NCBI RefSeq assembly: GCF_900109115.1
Contig: NZ_FNYV01000007.1
Span: 248,001-312,000, forward strand
Origin: Micromonospora phaseoli
GTDB taxonomy: Bacteria > Actinomycetota > Actinomycetes > Mycobacteriales > Micromonosporaceae
DNA: 64,000 bases
Reading direction: 5' to 3'
Below, piece after piece: positions 16,308-23,210 of this stretch. Each line of letters opens with the position of its first letter. Within the stretch, counting starts at the first letter, position 1. The translations under genes were made by a program, and so were the position numbers. Under the pieces are notes generated by a model. The model saw only the letters and a list, made by a program, of their open reading frames with translations. It was not told the DNA's origin and made no database searches.

Positions 16308-18530
16308 GTGAGCAGGATGGCAGGGCTTGTACCGGTGACCGATCCCTTCGAGATTCCGGTATACGGGCGATCCTGGGCCCGGCTCGAGGCGTTCAGCAGA
16401 ATCGCCGGCCCGTTGACCGAGCCGCCGGCCGGCCAGCCATATCGGGTGCGTTACCGCAGCATGCACCGGGTGACCGGGAACCGGCGGATCGTGACCGCGG
16501 TCGGCATCGCGTTGGCGAACATCTGCTTCGAGGTGTTCTTTCTCATCTGGCTGTTTCAGCCCGGCCATCTCGCCGACACGAATCCGGGGCCGGTCGCGGA
16601 GGTGGCCCGGGTGGCGAACATCTTCGTCATCTGCTCGATCATTCTCGTCGAGTCGTTACGACTGATCAACGTCCTGTCACTCTCGCTCGCCTCGGTCATC
16701 GCCCGGGACCCGATCCCGGTGACGCCACCCGCCGGGCTGAAGGTCGCTTTCCTCACCACGATCGTGCCGAGCAAGGAGCCGATTGCGGTGGTGCGAGACA
16801 CGCTGCGCGCCGCCAAACGCATCCGTCATCGGGGCGTGTTCGACGTCTGGCTGCTCGACGAGGGCGACGACCCGGACGTCAAGGCGATGTGCGCGGAGTT
16901 GGGTGTCCGGCATTTCACCCGTAAGGGCGTGGACGGCTACAACCAGGCGCGCGGTCCATTTCGGGCCAGGACCAAGCACGGCAACTACAACGCCTGGGTC
17001 GACGCGCACGGCGGCGGGTACGACGTGTTCCTCTCGGTCGACCCCGACCACGTCCCACTGGCCAACTTCGCCGAACGAATTCTCGGTTACTTCCGTGACC
17101 CGGACGTCGCCTACGTCGTCGGTCCGCAGTGCTACAAGAACGGCGAGGCGTTCGTGACCCGCGCCGCCGAGTCGCAGCAGTTCCCGTTCCACAGTGTGAT
17201 CCAACGGGCGGCCAACACGTACGGCACGTCGATGCTGGTCGGCACCAACAACGCGATCCGGATCCGGGCGTTGCGGGACGTCGGCGGGCTCAGCGACTCC
17301 ATCACCGAGGACATGGCCACCGGCCTGGCCGTGCACACCACCCGCAACCGGGTCACCGGCCGGCGGTGGAAGTCGGTCTACACTCCCGACGTACTCTCCG
17401 CCGGCGACGGTCCGTCCAGTTGGAGCGACTACTTCTCCCAGCAGCGCCGCTGGTCGCGCGGCACCTTCGAGCTGCTTTTCGGCCGCTACTGGCTGCGCTT
17501 CCCCCGACTCTCCGTCGGCGGCATGCTGCACTACACGCTGATCACGACGTTCTACCCGTCGATGGCGATCGGCTGGCTGCTCGGCATCGTCAACGCGTTG
17601 CTGTTCCTGGCACTCGGGGTCACCGGCATGACCATCTCCCCGCAGCTGTGGTTCGCCCTGTACACCGACGCCACGGCCTTCTCCCTCTGGCTCTACCTGT
17701 ACAACCGGCAGTACAACGTCAGTCCGTACGAACCGCCCGGCTCGCGCGGCCTCAAGGGCATGTTGATGTCGATCATTTCGGCACCGATCTACGCCGGGCA
17801 GCTGGTCAGCACGTGGCTGCGTCGGCCAGCCCGGTTCGTGGTCACCCCGAAGGGCACGCACAGCAGCAGCGACGGGTTGTACACGTTCCGGGCCCACCTG
17901 GGATGGCTGGCGGTGCTGGTGGCGGCGATCGTCGTCGCGTTCGTCCGCGACTACGCCAGCCCCGCAGCGCTGCTCTGGCCGGTCGTCGCGCTGCTGATCT
18001 GCCTGGCGCCGATCGCCCTGTGGCGGCGGGACCTCCGCGTGATCGCCTCCGCGCCGGCCGGTGCCCCGGACCGGCCCGATCCCGTCCAGGAGGTACGCAG
18101 CCCGGACCGGGTCGGCGACATCACCATGGAGATCCCGAGGGTGCTGCGCGACGCGCATCTGGCCAGCCGGTCGACCGGCGCGCCACGCAAGGACGACGGC
18201 CCTGCCGCGGCCGGTGGCCCCCGGCCGACCCGAATTCCCCGGCAGGCCGACCCACCCGGCACGGAACGGATCCAGCGGCACGACATGGATGCGACCGTAC
18301 GATTCCGGGCATCCACCGGCACGACGCCGAGGGTCGACGGCCGGTCCGGGCAGGGCGCAGCGCCCGACCAGAGGCCCGGTGGAGCCGGCGCAGCGGAGTC
18401 CGCACCCGGGCCGACGACCGAGGACCCGGCGTCGGCGACCATCGAACTGGCGGCGATCCGGCCGACAGAGTCGGAGGATCGGGCGGCCAGCCGTGGCGAG
18501 AGGCCCGGGTGGTTCGGGTCGAACAGCTGA
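16308..18530 (+). CDS. cslA: CslA-like processive family 2 glycosyltransferase (cellulose-synthase-like)
   Basis: A 740-residue membrane glycosyltransferase. It has N-terminal membrane helices at about 65-85 and 100-120, a GT2 domain with LLDEGDDP, FLSVDPDHVP, a TED-type acid in SITEDMATG, and the processivity motif QQRRW. At least four further helices lie between about 405 and 585, and a hydrophilic tail of about 150 residues follows. CslA in Streptomyces makes a beta-glucan at hyphal tips with GlxA. Codon 117 (16656-16658) is TTA, so translation may depend on a bldA-type tRNA. The start may be the GTG at 16308 or the ATG at 16317. Confidence 0.9.
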   Translation: MSRMAGLVPVTDPFEIPVYGRSWARLEAFSRIAGPLTEPPAGQPYRVRYRSMHRVTGNRRIVTAVGIALANICFEVFFLIWLFQPGHLADTNPGPVAEVARVANIFVICSIILVESLRLINVLSLSLASVIARDPIPVTPPAGLKVAFLTTIVPSKEPIAVVRDTLRAAKRIRHRGVFDVWLLDEGDDPDVKAMCAELGVRHFTRKGVDGYNQARGPFRARTKHGNYNAWVDAHGGGYDVFLSVDPDHVPLANFAERILGYFRDPDVAYVVGPQCYKNGEAFVTRAAESQQFPFHSVIQRAANTYGTSMLVGTNNAIRIRALRDVGGLSDSITEDMATGLAVHTTRNRVTGRRWKSVYTPDVLSAGDGPSSWSDYFSQQRRWSRGTFELLFGRYWLRFPRLSVGGMLHYTLITTFYPSMAIGWLLGIVNALLFLALGVTGMTISPQLWFALYTDATAFSLWLYLYNRQYNVSPYEPPGSRGLKGMLMSIISAPIYAGQLVSTWLRRPARFVVTPKGTHSSSDGLYTFRAHLGWLAVLVAAIVVAFVRDYASPAALLWPVVALLICLAPIALWRRDLRVIASAPAGAPDRPDPVQEVRSPDRVGDITMEIPRVLRDAHLASRSTGAPRKDDGPAAAGGPRPTRIPRQADPPGTERIQRHDMDATVRFRASTGTTPRVDGRSGQGAAPDQRPGGAGAAESAPGPTTEDPASATIELAAIRPTESEDRAASRGERPGWFGSNS

Positions 18531-18585
18531 CGTCCGTCCGCCACTGCCCGGGCCCGGTCCAGGGTGTTCCGCTGGCAGCTGGTGG

Positions 18586-18619
18586 GGGTAACGGAGCGGC
18601 TGACGGGTAACCGAAGCGG
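18586..18619 (+). repeat. Direct repeat in the promoter region of the first DUF6458 gene
   Basis: GGGTAACGGAGCGG (18586) and GGGTAACCGAAGCGG (18605) are near-identical with a 19-base period. GTTCC lies 15 bases before the first copy, resembling SigB/SigF-type stress promoters (GTTT then GGGTA). Confidence 0.4.
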
Positions 18620-18667
18620 ACCAGTCCGAGTACGCCCAGAGCAACCGCACGGGGGAGTGCCGCGCAC

Positions 18668-18937
18668 ATGGGCATTGGTAGTGGGATCTTCCTGATCGCG
18701 ATCGGCGCGATCCTGACCTTCGCCATCCGGGCCAACGTCTGGTGGATCGACCTGCGGGCGGTCGGCTGGGTCTTCATCCTGGCCGGACTGGCCTTCCTGC
18801 TCACCACGCTCTGGTTCTGGCAGGACCGTCGCAAGCGGGCCCGGACACTGATCGTGGAGGAGAACCGGCTCTCGCATCCGACCGCGATGATGCCGCCGCC
18901 TCCCGACCCGCCACCACCGACCGCACCACCGAGCTGA
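18668..18937 (+). CDS. DUF6458-type small membrane protein, copy 1
   Basis: An 89-residue protein with two membrane helices (about 5-22 and 33-53), starting MGIGSGIFLIAIGAIL, followed by a basic stretch QDRRKRAR and a Pro-rich end. Function is unknown. A paralogue with the same N-terminus lies at 19634, the two flanking a SixA-like gene on the other strand. The ATG follows GGGGGAG by eight bases or so. A repeated GGGTAAC element lies 50-80 bases upstream. Confidence 0.82.
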   Translation: MGIGSGIFLIAIGAILTFAIRANVWWIDLRAVGWVFILAGLAFLLTTLWFWQDRRKRARTLIVEENRLSHPTAMMPPPPDPPPPTAPPS

Positions 18938-18964
18938 GCCGGCGCGTCAGCCGAGCGCACCACC

Positions 18965-18995
18965 GCACACCGCACGCTAGCCGCGTGCGGTGTGC
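18965..18995. terminator. Hairpin between the first DUF6458 gene and the SixA-like gene
   Basis: A perfect 13-bp stem (18965-18977 with 18983-18995) with loop TAGCC, which contains part of the stop codon of the minus-strand gene. It probably ends transcription of the DUF6458 gene. Confidence 0.6.
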
Positions 18996-19516
18996 CGTGC
19001 GTCGATCCCGGCCGCCCCACGGCCCAGCTCCGCCCACGGCGTCGCTGTCCGGTGCACCACCAGGTCGCTGGTACGCAGCCCGTCCGGGGCGGAGTGGAGC
19101 GGATCGAGCAGCTCGGACAGCAGCGAGATGCCCGGGTTGTGGGCGATCAGCAGCACCGTCGTCGCGGTCGGTGTCACCCGTCGGACCAGGGTGAGCAGGT
19201 CCTCCGGGTGTGCCTCGTACGCGTCCGGTTCGTAGCGGACCACCGGTGCCGGTCCGGCGGGGCCGCCCTCCGGCGGTGAGCCGGTCATCCCCATCTCCAC
19301 CTGGTGCCAGGTCTGCCGGGTGCGCAGGGCCGTGGAGCAGAGCACCACGTCCGGCAGCAGACTGTGCCGGGCCAGCCAGGCGCCGGCTGCCGCAGCGTCG
19401 GCGCGCCCTCGGACGGCCAGTGGACGCTCCATGTCGGGAGCGTCCGCTGTGGGCTGTTCGGCCTTGGCGTGCCGCAGCAGCACGAGGGTCCGTCCATCCA
19501 CCGGGCTGTCTGTCAT
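18977..19516 (-). CDS. SixA-like histidine phosphatase
   Basis: A 179-residue phosphoglycerate-mutase-fold phosphatase. The catalytic LVLLRHAKAE motif is at residues 11-20, a second Arg lies in ERPLAVRGR, the acid region is VLCSTALRTRQTW, and the second catalytic His is in LLIAHNPGIS. SixA proteins dephosphorylate phospho-histidine proteins; in actinomycetes the target is unknown. The gene sits between two DUF6458 genes on the opposite strand. Confidence 0.87.
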   Translation of the reverse strand: MTDSPVDGRTLVLLRHAKAEQPTADAPDMERPLAVRGRADAAAAGAWLARHSLLPDVVLCSTALRTRQTWHQVEMGMTGSPPEGGPAGPAPVVRYEPDAYEAHPEDLLTLVRRVTPTATTVLLIAHNPGISLLSELLDPLHSAPDGLRTSDLVVHRTATPWAELGRGAAGIDARHTARG

Positions 19517-19633
19517 GTCCCAAGCTTGCCCGATTGGCGATCTCCGTGCCGGGGTAAGTCCATCGGTGCCGCAACCTCATCCGTGGCCGCGGCGGAGTGA
19601 AATGCCAGCTTCGACAGCCAAGGAGACGACGAG

Positions 19634-19918
19634 ATGGGTATCGGTGGCAGCATTTTCCTGATCGCGCTGGGCGCGATCTTCGCGTTCGCGGTGGAGGCGG
19701 AGGTCGGCTGGCTCGACCTGAGCGTCGTCGGCTGGGTGCTGATGCTCGCCGGAGTCGCCGGGCTGATCACGACCCTGTACTTCTGGAATTCGCGCCGGCG
19801 TCCGGCTGTCGCTCCGGTGCGTGAGGAGCGGGTGGTCGCCGACCGTGCCGTGCCGGTCCAGGAAGACCGGGTGGTGCAGGAGTACCGCGAGGTGCGTCGG
19901 CCCGGCCCGACGGTCTGA
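19634..19918 (+). CDS. DUF6458-type small membrane protein, copy 2
   Basis: A 94-residue paralogue of the protein at 18668. It starts MGIGGSIFLIALGAIFAF and has two membrane helices (about 5-22 and 33-52). The tail is charged and rich in Val/Arg/Glu (VREERVVADRAVPVQEDRVV) rather than Pro-rich. AAGGAGACGACGAG precedes the ATG. A GGGTAA element with a GATT 16 bases before it lies about 80 bases upstream, similar to the element before copy 1. Function is unknown. Confidence 0.82.
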   Translation: MGIGGSIFLIALGAIFAFAVEAEVGWLDLSVVGWVLMLAGVAGLITTLYFWNSRRRPAVAPVREERVVADRAVPVQEDRVVQEYREVRRPGPTV

Positions 19919-19935
19919 CCTTCGACGAACGGACC

Positions 19936-19969
19936 AAGCGGGGTGACGGGCGTGCCCGTCACCCCGCTT
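19936..19969. terminator. Terminator hairpin after the second DUF6458 gene
   Basis: A perfect 15-bp stem (19936-19950 with 19955-19969) with loop CGTG, lying between convergent genes and followed by GCGTTGTG. It may serve both strands. Confidence 0.82.
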
Positions 19970-19985
19970 GCGTTGTGCGCTCGGC

Positions 19986-20663
19986 TCAGGCGAACAGCGC
20001 GAAGTAGATCGCGATGTGGTGGCAGACCGCGGCGACCAGGGTGCAGGCGTGGAAGAACTCGTGGTGCCCGAAGACGGTGGGCCACGGGTTGGGACGGCGG
20101 AGAGCGTAGAAGACCGCTCCGACTGTGTAGATCGCACCGCCCACGCTGAGCAGCACCAGCGCGGTCACCCCGCCCTGGTGGAGGATGTCGGGCAGCATCG
20201 CCACCGACACCCAACCGAGGGCGACGTACAGCGGCGCGGAGATCCAGCGGGAGGCGTGCGGCCAGACCAGCTTGAGCGCCACCCCGGCCAGGGCGCCGCC
20301 CCAGACCACCGAGAGCATGATCACGGCGGCACGGGTCTCCAGCAGCAGCAGGCAGAACGGTGTGTAGGTGCCGGCGATGAACAGGAAGATCATCGAGTGG
20401 TCCATCCGGCGCATGACCGCGTAGCCGCGCGTCGACCACACCCGACGGTGGTAGAGCGCGCTGGTGCCGAAGAGACCGCAGACGGTGAGGCTGTAGACGG
20501 CTGAGCTGACCAGGGGTGTCCAGCCGGGGCGGGTGGCGGCGATCGAGCAGAGCACGATGCCGCAGACCAGGGCGACGAAGAACGCGTACGTGTGCAGCCA
20601 GCCGCGCATCCGGGGTTTCCCGATGTCGACCGGCTTGAGCCGGGGGCGTGCTGAGGTGGTCAC
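19986..20663 (-). CDS. trhA: Hemolysin III / PAQR-family membrane protein (TrhA-like)
   Basis: A 225-residue protein with seven predicted membrane helices from about residue 25 to the end. Family marks are SALYHRRVWS near residue 75, MDHSMIFLFIAGTYTPFCLL, and the C-terminal HHEFFHACTLVAAVCHHIA, which supply the conserved Ser, Asp and His residues of the PAQR zinc site. The bacterial role is probably membrane homeostasis rather than haemolysis. The GTG start at 20663 follows AAGGAC closely. Two TAGGTTAC direct repeats lie directly upstream, between it and the divergent pxpBCA operon. Confidence 0.9.
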   Translation of the reverse strand: MTTSARPRLKPVDIGKPRMRGWLHTYAFFVALVCGIVLCSIAATRPGWTPLVSSAVYSLTVCGLFGTSALYHRRVWSTRGYAVMRRMDHSMIFLFIAGTYTPFCLLLLETRAAVIMLSVVWGGALAGVALKLVWPHASRWISAPLYVALGWVSVAMLPDILHQGGVTALVLLSVGGAIYTVGAVFYALRRPNPWPTVFGHHEFFHACTLVAAVCHHIAIYFALFA

Positions 20664-20668
20664 GTCCT

Positions 20669-20691
20669 TAGGTTACGACACCGTAGGTTAC
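20669..20691. repeat. TAGGTTAC direct repeats in the trhA-pxpB divergent promoter region
   Basis: TAGGTTAC at 20669-20676 and 20684-20691, 15 bases apart, within the 106-base gap between divergent genes. They could be a regulator site; no regulator gene is adjacent. Confidence 0.4.
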
Positions 20692-20769
20692 TTTCGGGTA
20701 GTGCAACAGGTCACCCTGTCCGACCAGCGGACGACGCGCACGTGTCCCCGGTCGGAGGAGGATGGCGGG

Positions 20770-21516
20770 ATGCGGATCAGACCGGTCGGCGCACACGCCC
20801 TCCTGCTCGACTTCGCCGTGGCCCCGCCCGAGCCGGCGGCTCTCCGGCCGGCGGCCCCGGGTAGCCGCACCGGGCCGGCGGGGGCTGATCTCGCCGAGCC
20901 GGTGGGGGCCGGCCACACCGAACCGGCGAGGGCATCCGGGGCGGACGTCGCCGTGGTGGTGGAGGCGTGGCGGGCGGAGCTCTGGCGCCGCCGGGACCAG
21001 GGCGAACTGATCGCCACCGAGATCGTGCCGGCGGCCACCACCGTGCTGCTGGACGGCCTACCGGATCCGGTCACCACGGCCACCCGGATCGAAGCCTGGC
21101 GGCCAGCCACCACCAGTGCCCCCGGCAACTCCGGCACCGACCTCGTCGAGGTACCCGTGGTCTTCGACGGTGAAGACCTGCCCCGAGTCGCCGAACACTG
21201 GCAGGTGGACGTGCCGGCCGTCGTGCGCCGCCTGCGGCAGACCGAGTTCCGGGTGGCGTTCTGCGGCTTCGCCCCCGGCTTCGGCTACCTGACCGGCCTG
21301 CCTGCCGAACTGGCCGTACCCCGGTTGGCCACCCCACGTCCCCGGGTGCCGGTCGGCTCGGTCGGCCTGGCCGGCCCGTACGCGGGGATCTACCCGACCG
21401 CGTCGCCCGGCGGCTGGCTCCTGGTCGGGCGTACCACGCTGACGCTGTTCGACATACACGCCGATCCGCCGGCCCGGCTCAGCCCCGGCATCCGGGTCCG
21501 GCTGGCGCCCGCATGA
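20770..21516 (+). CDS. pxpB: 5-oxoprolinase subunit B (KipI-type)
   Basis: A 248-residue PxpB. The KipI-type motifs FCGFAPGFGYLTGLP and the VPRLATPRPRVPVGSVGLAG block split by two strands are clear, with GIYPTASPGGWLLVGRT near the end. With PxpA and PxpC it forms the ATP-dependent enzyme that opens 5-oxoproline to glutamate. An Ala/Pro-rich insert of about 40 residues (about 17-57) interrupts the N-terminal domain after LLLDFAVAPPEP. The ATG at 20770 follows GGAGGAGG; the frame's upstream extension crosses the divergent promoter region. It overlaps pxpC by four bases. Confidence 0.92.
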   Translation: MRIRPVGAHALLLDFAVAPPEPAALRPAAPGSRTGPAGADLAEPVGAGHTEPARASGADVAVVVEAWRAELWRRRDQGELIATEIVPAATTVLLDGLPDPVTTATRIEAWRPATTSAPGNSGTDLVEVPVVFDGEDLPRVAEHWQVDVPAVVRRLRQTEFRVAFCGFAPGFGYLTGLPAELAVPRLATPRPRVPVGSVGLAGPYAGIYPTASPGGWLLVGRTTLTLFDIHADPPARLSPGIRVRLAPA

Positions 21517-22406
21517 CCGAGCCCGCCGCCCCCGAGCCCGTCAACCTTGCTGACGCCGCCGTCGAGGTGCTTCGTGCCGGGGTGCTCACCACCGTGCAGG
21601 ATCTGGGGCGGCCGGGCTGGGCGCACCTGGGGGTACCCCGATCCGGTGCGCTCGACCCGGCGGCGCTCCGGCTGGCCAATCGGCTGGTCGGCAACCCGGA
21701 GTCCGCCGCCGGACTGGAGATCACGTTGACCGGCTGCGACCTGCGGCCGACCCGGGCCACCACGGTCGCCGTGGTGGGGGCCGAGGCCGACGTGCGAGTC
21801 GGTCAACGGCCCGGCGACGTCGGCCGCCCGCTGGCCGTACCGGCGGGGGCGGTGCTCCGGATCGGCCCCGCCCGACGGGGTGTGCGCTGCTGGCTCGCGG
21901 TGGCCGGCGGAATCGCCGTCGCCCCGGTACTGGGCAGCCGGGCCACCGACACCCTCGCCGGGATCGGGCCGGCACCGCTGCGCGACGGCGACCTGCTTCC
22001 GCTGGGCACGCCGGTCGGCCCACCCGCCCCGATCGACCTCACCGTGCCGGTCGCACCCCCGGCGGAACTCCGTCTCGCCGTGCGGCTCGGCCCACGACAC
22101 GACTGGTTCACTCCGGCCGCACTGGACCGGTTGCTCGGCACGGCGTACCAGGTGAGCCCGCTGAGCAACCGGGTCGGCGCGCGACTGACCGGCGCACCGC
22201 TGCCCCGCGCGGTCGCCGGGGAACTGCCCAGCGAAGGGCTCGTCCTCGGCGCGGTGCAGGTGCCGGCCGACGGCCAGCCGTTGATCTTCCTGGCCGACCA
22301 TCCCACCACCGGTGGTTACCCGGTCATCGCGGTGCTGGACGACGTGACCCCGCTCGCGCAGGCCCGCCCAGGCACTACGGTGAGGTTTCATGGACCTCAA
22401 CGCTGA
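21513..22406 (+). CDS. pxpC: 5-oxoprolinase subunit C (KipA-type)
   Basis: A 297-residue PxpC. The N-terminal VLRAGVLTTVQDLGRPGWAH is diagnostic, followed by VPRSGALDPAALRLANRLVGN in two segments, LEITLTGCDL, the cyclophilin-like core, and LPSEGLVLGAVQVPADGQP with IFLADHPTTGGYPVIAV near the end. It works with PxpB as the ATP-using half of 5-oxoprolinase. Its start overlaps the pxpB stop (ATGA) and its end overlaps pxpA by 17 bases, showing translational coupling. Confidence 0.94.
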   Translation: MTEPAAPEPVNLADAAVEVLRAGVLTTVQDLGRPGWAHLGVPRSGALDPAALRLANRLVGNPESAAGLEITLTGCDLRPTRATTVAVVGAEADVRVGQRPGDVGRPLAVPAGAVLRIGPARRGVRCWLAVAGGIAVAPVLGSRATDTLAGIGPAPLRDGDLLPLGTPVGPPAPIDLTVPVAPPAELRLAVRLGPRHDWFTPAALDRLLGTAYQVSPLSNRVGARLTGAPLPRAVAGELPSEGLVLGAVQVPADGQPLIFLADHPTTGGYPVIAVLDDVTPLAQARPGTTVRFHGPQR

Positions 22407-23139
22407 CCTCGGCGAGGGATTCGGCATCTGGCGTCTCGGCGACGACGAGGCGTTGCTGGACCTGGTCACCTCCGCCAACGTCGCATGCGGCTTCCACGCC
22501 GGCGACCCCGCCACGATGCGCCGGGTCTGCGCAGCCGCCGCCGAGCGAGGAGTCGCCGTGGGGGCCCAGGTCGGCTACCGGGACCTCGCCGGCTTCGGCC
22601 GACGGCACATCGCGTACGACTTCGCGGAGCTGCGCGACGACGTCCTGTACCAGCTCGGCGCGCTCGACGCGTTCTGCCGGGCCTACCGCACCCGGATCCG
22701 CTACCTCAAGCCGCACGGCGCGCTCTACCACGCCGCCGCGTGCGACGAGACGCAAGCGGCGGCCCTGGTGGCCGCGCTCAACGACTACGACCGGGACCTG
22801 CCGGTGCTCTGCCCGCCCGGCTCGGTGCTGGCCCAGCTCGCCCAGGGGGCCGGAATACGGGTGGTGGCCGAGGGCTTCGCCGACCGCAACTACCTGCCCA
22901 ACGGCCGACTGGTGCCGCGTAGTTCGCCCGACGCGCTGGTCACCGACCCACCGGAGGTGGCCAGGCGAGCGGTGCGGATGGCCACCGAGCGGGTGGCGGT
23001 CACCGTCGACGGCAGCGCCATCCCGTGCCCGGTGGAGTCCATCTGCCTGCACGGCGACAGCCCCGGCGCGGTGGCCGCCGCAGAACTGGTCCGCGCCGCC
23101 CTCATCGAGGCCGGCATCACCCCCACCCCGTTCAGCTGA
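22390..23139 (+). CDS. pxpA: 5-oxoprolinase subunit A (LamB/YcsF family)
   Basis: A 249-residue PxpA. It opens MDLNADLGEGFGIW, then SANVACGFHAGDPATMRR, VGYRDLAGFGRR, the YLKPHGALYHAA segment and the late SICLHGDSPGAV. It carries the metal-binding active site where 5-oxoproline is opened. It is the third gene of a compact pxpBCA operon. A copy of the GGGGCCCC repeat begins six bases after its stop codon. Confidence 0.95.
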   Translation: MDLNADLGEGFGIWRLGDDEALLDLVTSANVACGFHAGDPATMRRVCAAAAERGVAVGAQVGYRDLAGFGRRHIAYDFAELRDDVLYQLGALDAFCRAYRTRIRYLKPHGALYHAAACDETQAAALVAALNDYDRDLPVLCPPGSVLAQLAQGAGIRVVAEGFADRNYLPNGRLVPRSSPDALVTDPPEVARRAVRMATERVAVTVDGSAIPCPVESICLHGDSPGAVAAAELVRAALIEAGITPTPFS

Positions 23140-23144
23140 GATGC

Positions 23145-23199
23145 AAGGAGGGGGCCCTTATTAACGCCTGGTGTAGGTAAAGGGCCCCTTCCTAACAAC
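23145..23199 (-). repeat. Dispersed GGGGCCCC intergenic repeat, copy B
   Basis: Read on the minus strand, the arms are GTTAGGAAGGGGCCC and GTTAATAAGGGCCCCC, 32 bases apart, with TACACCAGGC between them. It is the most diverged of the three copies. It lies between the convergent ends of pxpA and the thioredoxin-NHL gene. Confidence 0.85.
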
Positions 23200-23210
23200 A
23201 GCAGCGCCGG

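Noticed and set aside
16677..18650. 657-codon minus-strand frame across cslA
   Set aside because: Antisense shadow of a gene with full GT2 motifs.
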